Assembly: GCA_012932295.1 (NCBI GenBank)
Contig: JAAONU010000001.1
Span: forward strand, 54,657,693 to 54,721,692
Length of the DNA stretch: 64,000 bases
From: Cyclina sinensis
Taxonomy: Eukaryota; Mollusca; Bivalvia; Venerida; Veneridae
Direction of reading: 5' to 3'
Part shown: positions 51,401 through 59,748 of the stretch, in pieces
Position numbering within the stretch: position 1 is the stretch's first letter
Layout of the letters: each line of letters opens with the position of its first letter
Made by a program: the position numbers and the translations under genes
Notes under the pieces: generated by a model
What the model was told of the DNA's origin: nothing
The model's input: the letters and a program-made list of their open reading frames with translations, nothing else
Database searches by the model: none

Positions 51401-54400
51401 TAGACAGCAGTGGATGGGTACATAGACAGTAGTGGATGGTACATAGACAGCAGTGGATGGGTACATGGACAGCAGTGGATGGTACATAAACATAAGTGGA
51501 TGGTACATAGACAGTAGTGGATGGGTACATAGACAGCAGTAGATGGGTACATAGACAAAAAGAAACTTCTTGAAACAAAACGAGATAAAACAAATGAAAA
51601 AAAGTATTTAGACTCAGATTACACAAAAAAGGTGGTCAAGGAACAGATGACATAACAATCAACAGTAAAGAAGTTGATTTAATAAAAGACTTGTGATAAA
51701 CCTTTGTTTGTCTGTAACCAGACACAGTATGATTGTAATGGGACCTAACAACATAACAGTGGATTGTTATTTGATAACATTTTTTTTTAAATTGGACTCA
51801 GAAAATAAAAGTTGGACGGAATGTAAGTGAATTGTAATTTACTCATTGACAACAATTGATGGTATTTGGACTGAAAGGAACAACAGTGGATTTAACATGA
51901 AACAACTCAAGAGTGGATTTGAGACACATAATGTAGAAGTGGATTAATATAGAACTCAGTGAAACATTGAATTGCAGCTAGATACATAAACACAACAGTG
52001 TAATGGACAGGACACAGTGAAACAACAGTAGGTTTTAATGAGATTCAGTATTACAATATTGCATTTTTAATGACTTAAAATTATAAGGATTTATTTTTGG
52101 ATTTCATTGATAGTGAAAGAACAGTGGATTGTACAAATCACAGTGGATTGAATCAGAGATAATGAAATGACAGTGGCTTGGACTTTGACACAGTTACAAG
52201 ATACAGTGAATTAGAAACATAACACAATTAAAGAGTAGTGGATTTTAGGATTGAGGGCAGTTGATTCAATTAAGATACGAAGTGACATTACAGTGGATTT
52301 AATGACACACAAGAGACTTAACAATACTGTTTTTTTTTAATGAACTTTGCATTATGAATAGATAAAGTTAATGGAATACTTGAATATATCTCTGTTACTA
52401 TATTGAAGAGAACTGATCTTCTGCAGTTGTCATTTAAAACTGAAATTTTTTTAGCATGCAACATGCAATTTTTGATATTCGGTTACAAATAGCTAGCTTA
52501 GGGCTATGAAGTTGATGTGTTCTGACTTGTATGAGGAAGAACAGAATGGAGATATGTTTACCTGAGGAGGGCTACAGATATGTCTGAGGGTTGAACAAAT
52601 GTTGTCCATCATTACAGCTGTCAGATGTTCATTGCCTGATAATACTTTATTAATTGGCTTTGATTTGTTGATTGATCCAGGTGTTACTACAAGATATATT
52701 GGTAGATAACCAGATTGCTCATGGAGAACTGCCACTACTGGAAAGCTGGGGTTACCTACAGATAGGACATAGCTAGTACTATAGTAACATGTTTCTGGAC
52801 TGTATATTCAGCAGTCAAGTCAAGAAGGAGAAGGGAATTGTCAGACTTTTCTGATACCTGCAGAAAGTAATTGGGAATTTGCAGCTTATGACAAGAAGGA
52901 ATGATCTCAGCAAACATTCTTTAATACATTAATGTACAATTTTACAAATAATTTAAGAGAATTCTGTTAAAATCTTTTCTGATATCAAATTAAGCATTGT
53001 AATACTATATACTGTATATACATGTCTACTTAACTCTTATCATTCTTAATGCTGTGCTTTGAACACTCCCAGTGGCTTATTAAGTGTTTACTGACATACT
53101 TTTAGTGGTGATGCAATTTGTTCTTCCATAAAAATTGCTTTGTACTTTGAAATTTGTTTTTAATTTCCTGTATCACTTAAATACATTTTGACATGGGTTT
53201 ATTGTTTTCAAATGGTATTTAAAGTGGCCTTGACTTCAAGTATGACTGTTTTAAGGAAGTATGCAGATAATTGCCTGCTCTTTACAGCTATAACTGTTGC
53301 TGAGTTTTGCAGACATGTATTTCATGATGTTAATTGCTGTAGAAATCTTAGATAGTAGCTGCATTCAAAACTTGACTGTGTCATAGAAAAATTGATAACT
53401 TGGGTGTACCTCAGTAGATTGGCTTCTTTACTGAACAGTCTGAAATGTTGAATTGAAATCTAGTTTTAACGAAAACAGTTAGCCATTTTTGTTTCATTAC
53501 ACTGCTGACTTATTATGTCTCCCCCCCAAAAATGGGGGAGACATATTGTTTTTCCCCCGGTTGTCCTTCCGTCCGTCCATCCGTGTCTGTCTGTCTGTCA
53601 AAAAATCGTGTCCGCTCTGTATCTTCCAAAGTCCTTGAAGGATTTTTATGAAACTTGGGTCAGATGTTCACCTCATCAAGGCGACATGCAGAACCCACTT
53701 TGTGGGTGTGGTGTCTCAAGGTCAAGGTCACACTTGGAGGTTAAATGTCAAATGCCACAAAATCGTGTCCGCTCTGTATCTTCCAAAGCCCTTGAAGGAT
53801 TTCTATGAAACTTGGGTCAGATGTTCACCTCATCAAGGCGACATGCAGAACCCACTTTGCGGGTGTGGTGTCTCAAGGTCAAGGTCACACTTGGAGGTTA
53901 AATGTCAAATGCCACAAAATCTTGTCCACTCTGTATCTTCCAAAGCCCTTGAAGTATTTTTATGAAACTTAGGTCAGATGTTCACCTCATCAAGGCGACA
54001 TGCAGAAACCACTTTGCGGGTGTGGTGTCTCAAGGTCAAGGTCACACTTGGAGGTTAAATGTCAAATTTTACAATCGTTTGACTCAATACTGCCTGCAGC
54101 AACTGGCTGGGGGGAGACATATGTTTTTGTTCAATCAAAAACCCATTTCTAGTTTTAATTGGTGTTGCTGTAAACGTTTTGTGGGGTTGACTTTCATGTA
54201 TATGAAGTGTGAGAAAATATAACATACTTGAAAATATAGTATGGTGAGGATTTCAAGGCTTGTGAGAAAAGTTTAATCTGCATGCTGCTTTTAAAAATGA
54301 CTAATGATACAAAAAAATACATTAACATTAAACAAAGAAATTTTAATTGATTTACTCGACACAATATTCAGGTATATAAATGTTTAACAATTCGATGCCA

Positions 54401-57400
54401 TGCACAGTATAAAAGTAATACAGAGTTTATTCATTATAAATTCTTATTTGGTGAATTTATGCCATCTTGAATAGAAATATGATTGTCCATTCATAATCGA
54501 TGATCTTGAAAAATTTTAAAGGATATGTTATTGTTTTTTACATATTTAATAGTTTTGGTACAAAAAGTGTTTGCAATTCACCTGAACATTTATGGCCTGA
54601 ATTGTGTCAGATTCTAGTTGAATAAGCGCAAGATTTTCAGCAAATATGTTACATTTCATTGGATTTTGGTAAGTTTATAAGGAGTTATTGTCCTTTATAA
54701 AAATTTCCAAGGAATTTCCAAATTGTCAGAATCCAGTTATAAATTCTAGTCTTTGCAATGTTTTAGGAGTCTGCTTTTAAGTCATCTGATAAACCAGTGC
54801 TTTAAAGCTCCTGTTGAAGTTTTAAATAATCAATGGCATTAAACCCAAAGTATATTTCTATTGTCCTCATGGGTCCTAGAAATGACTTTTCCATTAGGCT
54901 AGGCAGAACTGTTAAGGGATTGAGAGGGCATTGTGAGAACAAAGTGATGACTAGCATTCTTGTTGCAGTTAGAGAGTTGCATGCAGTCACAGCCACTAAC
55001 TGGAGCAGAAATGAAACAGTGTTATGTCATAGTCAGAAAAAGTGTCATTGTACCAAAAGCAAGCTCTTTTTATCTGTTAGGAAATTCATAATACATTTTT
55101 CAATAAATAAAATTAAGGCACATCTCTTGTTTCTGTTAGTGTTGAAATTGTACCAGTCTGTTGTGAGAGTTTGATAACTTGTGCTGAGAACAAAGAACAG
55201 AGATGTTCACTTTGATGTATGTATGGAGAAAAGTAAAATAAATAGAAAAATATATATAATTAAGCTTCGTGAGAGTGAATATTGTATCTTATAAGGCAAG
55301 AACATACTGCTTTGTAATTTTAATAAAAGAAATATGATGCTAAATACTTAATTTTGTCCAGGTATAATTATGCTTTTGAAATTTTTTTATATATAATATG
55401 TCTTTAGATGCTTATTAAAGTGACTGACTCACAGACGATGCTAAAAAAGAAAATGTTTAAACATCTTGAAATTCTTGCTGTAAGCGTGAAGAACATATTT
55501 AAACTAAGTTACTTACTCAGTTTTTGTTACAAAAAGCATCAAAATATAAAGTTTTACACACTTTTATCGGTAAAAAATTTACCCCGTTAGTCACGGGGTA
55601 GATACTTTAGTTATAACATTAATTTTGAGGCATTCTAATAACTAGACGCTGTGGCTCAGTTGTCTAAGTCGTCGCTCTGTATTTTACTGACCGAAAGGTC
55701 GTGGGTTCGAATCCTGGTTAAGTCAAAACTTTTTTTTTTTCAGTTTTCATGGTGTATAGAAGCATGATATTACATTTTTCCCATAGTATTCTAAACCCTT
55801 TTAAATTTGAAAGAATAAAAAAATTTCAGCAAAATTTTGTGGGTCAGTCGCTTTAAAGGTTTTCCTGTAAATGATACATGTGACTGATTTTTTATATTTC
55901 ATGAAGTTCTGTCTTTGATATATGTTATAGACAATTTTTGTTGAATAGTTTTGATAATATTCTTTAGTATTTGCTAGTATTTTTTGTTCTTGTTTGTGCA
56001 TTATCAATTTACATATGCTCATTTTAACATGTCTTCTTGTTATAATTGTAGGAAAACCACAGACAGAAGGCAGCAGAGATGGTGCCTTTGGGTACATGCC
56101 AAATTTCCCTCCATATCACAATGGTTCAATTCCCACCACTATGGTAAGAAAAGGGTACAAGTTGTCCCCCTTTTGTAATTTGTATATAAAAAGTTTGAAT
56201 ATTTTCTTTATTGAATTCTGTTTCCTGTCTGTTCTCTAGCTTACATGTCTTTAATCTCCTCTCAGTGATCCCACCTAGCATTTTGTTTATTTACTTTCGA
56301 TCATCATCACAGCACATGACATGCCTGTCGGCAGTGATTACTGTACTGAAAGTACTGAAAGGGAAGTAACTGCTGTGTTGAGTTTGATATGTCTTTTGTA
56401 TCACATTTTCCATAATTGAACTGTGTGCCAATTTTCAAGTTTGATGAATCTGAGTACAGGATATTAGCTCTGTGCACATGGTCAGTGACTTAAATAGATT
56501 CAGATAAAAAAGAGTAATCCTACTTTTTTTAATTCCAGTTTTTTGTTAAATAAGTAATTGGAATAAAGTTGTTGTAGAAACAACACATGGCTTAGAACTG
56601 TGTTATGCAAGGGAGGCAATTCTGCTGTGGTTATCTTAAATCTGTGTGTAGTCTTAACACAAGAAGTGCACTAAACTAAGAATTAGTAGATCATTGGGCA
56701 ATTACTTGCCTGTGTTTGATGCATGATGAATGGTTCTCAGTTTTTAAAATGGAGCTAATCTCACAGTCTAACAGTCAAAGAGAAAGGTGCTATCTGATAT
56801 TCAACATCAAAAACACCATGTAATAAAAATATAACCTTTGAAATTAATGTTTTTTTGTCCATGTGTGAAGGAGATTGTGAGTTTTTGTAGCTAGTTTGAA
56901 TGTGATGGTGTATTTAAGTGTCAGCAATGGATCCAAGAGGAACATGAGAATAGACATAAAATGATAAATTCCTTTTCTTGGATTGTTGGTTTTTATCAGA
57001 TAAACATTATTTTTGTAAGTGCATCAAATTTTAAAAAGTGAAACAATTACTTAAACCATTGTGCAAAATTTGACTATTTATCTAAAGTTAACTATTGTAA
57101 TATAAACTCACTGTCAAAATGCTAGGCTGAAGCTATAATGTAGGTGACATGCTCTGACAAGGTGACAAGAGGCTATAAATGTTTTATGAACATGATGTTG
57201 ATAATTGTAAATATTGGAGAACAAGTGTTTTCTGCCTTTGATGTTCAAGTACATACATGTGCTATGAATTGATACTCAGGGTTTGATTTTGATATATTAT
57301 AAGGACTGGCTGAAATACAGGCAATAATTAGATTTTATTTCTTTCAGAAACTTGGTGTCAAATATCCTCCATTTAATCTAATATTTTTTTAACCACCTGA

Positions 57401-59748
57401 GACAATCCGTGACATCTAAAATATATATTTTTTTATGGCAAAAGATCTAGTATTTAAAAATCTAAGACATATTTCCAGAGGAAAATTCAATGATTTTTAT
57501 TTAAGTAATGAAGAAGTGTTTATAAGGTTTCTATCAAGTTTCTGTTATCTCCTATAGACAGTATGTCTTAATTTACAGTTATGCATCTGTTAGCGTATGT
57601 CTTTATAGGTGACATATAACTATTATAATAATGCAGTTGTGGTCATCTGGTCTTGAAATTGTTTCATTACCTTCAGTTTATTTCTAGCCATTTTACCATT
57701 TTTAGTATTTACTTTCCTTAGAAATATTGCCATATATAGCTACATTACAAATCAAACATCTTTCATTAATAGTTTACTTAAAATGTGCTGCAGATAGCAA
57801 ACTATTAATAATATGTCCGCATCTGCATCCAACATGAGTAATTAGGTTTTTCATTTTTCAATCATTCTTAATTTATTTACTTTTGTATTTGACAGATGTT
57901 GTTGCTTCTATTTAAATATCACAGCAGTATGTACTGTTTTCTTGCTTCATTAATGCAGTATGATATATTTGTACAAAGTTGATATTGCATTATAATAACC
58001 TTTTGTCTCACAAAAACTTTAGAGTAGAAGAAAAACCATAAAGAATAAAATGAGGGGTGAATGCAGAATAATGCTATCTGCTTCTTTATTTTACAGTGCT
58101 TAGAACTTCAGGAAAAGTACTGTTAAGGCACCAGTAGAAACAAAACAAAGCAGTCACTATTGTCACATGACTAATCTTACCTCAGACATTAGTTTTTCTT
58201 TTTAAAAAAGCCTTATTTAAAAAAAAATGCCATTTACTTTATCCTGATAAGGTGATTATTTAGTCTCCATTTCCGGTTACTTTCTTGTAGAAAGGTTTCA
58301 TCTGGTATTCAGAAAGAATTCAGTACTGTCTTGCTTCTGTAATCAAAGAAAAATTGGGCATCAGCATGAGGTACAGGTTAATTAAGTTTGATGGTGAAAC
58401 AAGAATAAACAAAGAATTTTGATGGCTTGCGTAGTCAGATACAGCTACAGTTTTGAATATTGTATATAAATATTTGATGGCTGCAGATTCAAGCAAAAAT
58501 ACAGACTGGACGAGCCTTTCATTGCTTAAATTGAAGTAACACAAGTACAGGTTTAAAAGAATTGGATTTGCATGATTGCTATTAAAGTAAACACAAATAC
58601 AGCTTCATACAAATCAAGCACAGCTTCATACAAATATACCACAAGTACAGCCATGTGGAATTCAGGCACAAGTACTGAACTTGGTGCATTAGCAAAAGTA
58701 AAACAGTCAAACACAAGTACAGCTCTGTGCAGTAATAGTGGTTATAGGCATCAAACACAAGTACAGCTCTGTGCAGTAATAGTGGTTATAGGCATCAAAC
58801 ACAAGTACAGCTCTGCAATATAACAGTGGTTATACAGTCAAGTACATTTACAGCTCTGTACAGTGACAGTGGTTATGTAGTCGTGTACAAGAACAGCTCT
58901 GTGCAGTAGCAGTGGTTATACAGTCAAACACAAGTACAGCTTTAGGCTGTAACATTATTTATACAATCAAATACAAGAAAGGTTTGATCAGTAACTCACG
59001 TGTCGTTCAACAATCAAATGCAAGTGCAGCTTTGTGGAGTATCAGTGGTTAAACAAACAAAAACAAGTACAGGTTTGTGCAGTAAAGTGGCTCAACAGTC
59101 AAAAACAAGTACAGGATTGTGCAATGGTTAAATAGTCGAACAAGAACTTTTATACAGTAACTGTAGTTAAACAATCAAACACAAGTGCAGCTCTGCATGA
59201 GTAACTGATTGTACAGTCAAACACAAGTTCAGTTTCGTGCAGTTACATATTGGTTATACAGTCAAACACAAGTTCAGTTTCGTGCAGTTACATATTCGTT
59301 ATACAGTCAAACACAAGTTCAGTTTCGTGCAGTTACATGGTTATACAGTCAAACACAAGTTCAGTTTTGTGCAGTTACATGGTTATACAGTCAGACACTA
59401 GTACAGATTTTGTGCAGAACAGTTCTTTCCAACATTGTTTTTCTATTAATTACTACTGTTTAAGAGATGAGCTATATGACACCTATTGTTGAGCCATATG
59501 ACACCTGTTTTACACCTATATTAGAGATATGATACACCTATTTTAGAGCTATTATGACTTCTATGTAAGGTAAATGTATGAAAATGCTTCACAGAATTGG
59601 ATGTTCTGTAATGATTATACGTTTGTTGCTGCTTTAGAGAATGCAGTTGTCTTTAGTGCCTTGCATGTACATATTTTAATTAATTAGTTGCTTCTTGTCC
59701 ACTTGCTAGCCACCTGGGGCCATCAACCCATACTTGTTTTTCCTCCAG
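31094..59748 (+). CDS. TCF/LEF: TCF/LEF (pangolin/TCF7L2-type) transcription factor, 5' part; HMG box beyond window
   Basis: Exons 31094-31246, 31390-31441, 56052-56143 and 59710-59748 join in frame into 112 residues. The N-terminus (MPHVNSGGSDD, SDEVKVYRDEGDEE, SSENLSEDKLGLV) aligns with the vertebrate TCF/LEF beta-catenin-binding domain, including the acidic DEGE-type core and the following SSEN. Known family members bind Wnt response elements through a C-terminal HMG box, recruit Groucho when Wnt is off and beta-catenin when on, and act in the nucleus. The later exons (FPPYHNGSIPTTM, PPGAINPYLF) are proline- and glycine-containing linker. The HMG and C-clamp exons must lie past 64000. The start at 31094 is chosen because family homology begins there and A is at -3. 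The frame is open further upstream without homology. Confidence 0.88.
31390..31441 (+). CDS. TCF/LEF: TCF/LEF exon 2
   Basis: The acceptor is GCTTGCAG at 31389 after a T/C-rich tract, and the donor is GATG|GTAAGT, a near-perfect site. It encodes AKGGYAGNEKADRPNDD plus the first base of a Gly codon (phase 1). This phase is met exactly by the exon 24.6 kb downstream. Confidence 0.82.
33382..33430. repeat. (TA)n(CA)n microsatellite
   Basis: About 13 TA units run directly into about 11 CA units. It is likely length-polymorphic and prone to unusual DNA structure. Confidence 0.97.
37404..37751. mobile_element. Foldback (long inverted-repeat) element
   Basis: The arm 37404-37480 is the imperfect inverse complement of 37498-37575, with most positions matching: both begin AAATAGATTTTA when read inward and end ATTTAATCAC. 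The 17-bp centre contains AGGCC-GTA-GGCCT. A second inverted pair, CATTCTAACAC at 37577-37587 and its complement at 37741-37751, encloses a CpG-richer segment. That segment has a perfect CRE-type palindrome TGACGTCA (37645-37652) and another copy of the phrase TGATATATCACG. There is no coding capacity. It is probably a MITE or foldback element. Exact borders and target duplication are not clear. Confidence 0.75.
38572..39229 (+). repeat. Dispersed degenerate repeat, copy A
   Basis: It shares many phrases with 48960-49517: ATTATCAAGTGCC, CAGTGCAT, GTTATTGCCCTTTGTT, TGTGCACAA and the common end GTCTGTGACACATTTCTTGT. Internally a unit of roughly 180 bp is repeated. No coding frame survives. It looks like an old non-autonomous element family of the host. 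Confidence 0.7.
39165..39203 (+). repeat. Poly-G tract inside copy A
   Basis: 16 G, one C, 18 G, then CGC. At the same place the related copy at 49485 has only GGGGG. It is either a real expansion with quadruplex potential or a region of unreliable sequencing. Confidence 0.85.
40191..40856 (+). repeat. 74-bp tandem array, nine copies
   Basis: The unit starts TCTTCTATATATTTCTCAGG and ends GGTGAAGGTCATAT. Copies are almost identical apart from two variable sites (GTATAG or GTACAG, and AAGTTAAACTTGG or ATGTTTAACATGG). All four combinations occur. Each unit carries TGAAGGTCA, an extended nuclear-receptor half-site. Confidence 0.97.
41098..41322. repeat. 21-bp tandem array with two alternating subunits
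   Basis: Subunits TAGTGGTACCTCTGTTATAT and TAGTGACAACACTGTTATAT (each plus one base) alternate irregularly. Period 21 keeps minus-strand frames open, which explains the apparent 79- and 126-codon frames there. They are not genes. Confidence 0.93.
44160..44530. repeat. Degenerate dispersed repeat with internal duplication
   Basis: The phrase ATAACTGCTAGAGC occurs at about 44246 and again about 156 bp later with similar flanks. GTTATGCCCC and GTTATTACCCTTGAT are reminiscent of the other mollusc-type repeats in this intron. Confidence 0.5.
44636..45060. repeat. Degenerate tandem repeat, about 60-75 bp
   Basis: Five or six diverged copies of a unit containing TTTTTCAGTCACA, GCAGTGAACAAAAG and TTGTCAGTCATTGTCATTGT follow one another, with spacing varying by small deletions. 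Confidence 0.75.
46970..47290. repeat. Possible old dispersed repeat
   Basis: Phrases such as GAGTTATGGCCCTTGATT, AGAGTTTTCAT (three times) and ATATCTTGGCCAA (twice, about 225 bp apart) suggest an eroded element with internal duplication. The evidence is weak. Confidence 0.4.
48960..49517 (+). repeat. Dispersed degenerate repeat, copy B
   Basis: Partner of 38572-39229 in the same orientation, with the same internal phrases in three successive sub-units and the same end, GTCTGTGACACATTTCTTGT. Confidence 0.7.
50449..51071. repeat. 50-bp tandem array with 350-bp higher-order duplication
   Basis: The unit contains AGTGTGTCACAACAGTGG and TTTTTAATGACAAATCATTG and is 50 bp, about 12 copies. A marked variant (CTTGTTACAGAAG and CAACAGAGG) at 50591 recurs at 50941, 350 bp or seven units later. 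It is followed by the same order of variant units, so a block was duplicated. Confidence 0.97.
51388..51556. repeat. 21-22-bp tandem array
   Basis: Units of GGATGGGTACATAGACAGCA type are repeated about eight times with G/GG and C/T variants. Minus-strand open frames across it are a by-product. Confidence 0.92.
51660..52330. repeat. Dispersed AACAGTGGATT motifs, probably decayed array
   Basis: ACAGTGGATT and near variants recur at irregular spacing of about 30-60 bp. They resemble the AACAGTGGTTTTTAATGA core of the 50-bp array and may be an older, eroded extension of it. Confidence 0.5.
53515..54120 (+). mobile_element. Non-autonomous element with 11-bp inverted ends and three 157-bp internal repeats
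   Basis: The left end ATGTCTCCCCC (53515) is matched by the inverse complement GGGGGAGACAT at the right end (54110-54120). A second GGGGGAGACAT at 53534-53544 makes the left end a hairpin. A GTCC/GTCT-rich stretch follows, then three copies of a 157-bp unit (AATCGTG or AATCTTG starts at 53604, 53761 and 53918). Each unit contains TCAAGGTCAAGGTCA. Open frames of about 100 codons here come from the repeats and cycle between frames. I recall this element type as widespread in bivalves. It is not a gene. Confidence 0.75.
55414..55858. mobile_element. Inverted-repeat element carrying a tRNA-like unit
   Basis: The left end has AAAGTGACTGACTCACA (55417-55433). The right end has the inverse complement of AAAGCGACTGACCCACA (ending about 55855), with the inverted similarity extending to TGCT. 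Inside are a perfect 7-bp-stem hairpin (TACCCCG/CGGGGTA, 55580-55600) and the Pol III-like unit at 55645-55740. The element lies about 190 bp upstream of the third TCF exon. No coding frame was seen. Confidence 0.6.
55645..55740 (+). ncRNA. tRNA(Leu/Ser)-like Pol III unit (SINE head or tRNA pseudogene)
   Basis: The A box TGGCTCAGTTGT is at 55652-55663. A perfect B box GGTTCGAATCC is at 55704-55714. Between them is a long-variable-arm hairpin GACC-GAAA-GGTC (55689-55700) as in type II tRNAs. An 11-T run at 55730-55740 can terminate Pol III. The first and last three bases of the 80-nt body pair (GAC/GTC), but the rest of the acceptor, D and anticodon stems do not. It is therefore not a working tRNA. 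Transcription is possible. Confidence 0.6.
56052..56143 (+). CDS. TCF/LEF: TCF/LEF exon 3
   Basis: The acceptor is TAATTGTAG at 56051 and the donor is ATG|GTAAGA. With the carried phase-1 base it reads GKPQTEGSRDGAFGYMPN and then FPPYHNGSIPTTM, ending in phase 0. The Tyr/Pro/Gly-rich NGSIP-type linker is characteristic of TCF proteins between the beta-catenin-binding domain and the HMG box. Confidence 0.82.
56144..59709. other. TCF/LEF intron
   Basis: AT-rich intron with no supported exon. The tandem region at its 3' end is listed separately. Confidence 0.6.
58565..59430. repeat. Degenerate 44-45-bp tandem array
   Basis: The unit core CAAACACAAGTACAGCTCTG is followed by TGCAGTAATAGTGGTTATA. 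Near 58709-58800 the period is 44. Near 59217-59390 it is about 45 with the variant CAAACACAAGTTCAGTTTCG. Divergence is higher in the middle. Short open frames across it are not genes. Confidence 0.9.
59710..59748 (+). CDS. TCF/LEF: TCF/LEF small exon (39 bp)
   Basis: The acceptor is CACTTGCTAG at 59709 after a pyrimidine-rich tract, and the donor is CAG|GTAAGA. It encodes PPGAINPYLFFLQ in phase 0 at both ends, so it can be skipped without a frameshift. It is probably an optional linker exon. The strong sites and phase fit support it, and the peptide itself is not a known domain. Confidence 0.6.

Larger units (their letters stand above)
31442..56051. other. Giant TCF/LEF intron, repeat-rich
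   Basis: 24.6 kb with no supported coding exon. Its tandem arrays and mobile elements are listed separately. The stretches between them (31.5-33.3, 33.5-37.4, 41.4-44.1, 45.1-46.9, 47.3-48.9, 52.4-53.5 and 54.2-55.4 kb) are AT-rich with nothing recognised. Exceptions are TCF-type motifs at 42895-42903 (plus) and 45774-45782 (minus). Confidence 0.65.

Noticed and set aside
51184..51626. Minus-strand frames rich in VYVPST-type repeats
   Set aside because: A product of the 21-22-bp array.
53515..54222. Open frames of 86-105 codons on the plus strand
   Set aside because: They repeat the same peptides because of the 157-bp units and lie in a non-autonomous mobile element.
55645..55724. Functional tRNA gene
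   Set aside because: Only the A and B boxes and the variable arm are sound. The acceptor, D and anticodon stems do not pair.
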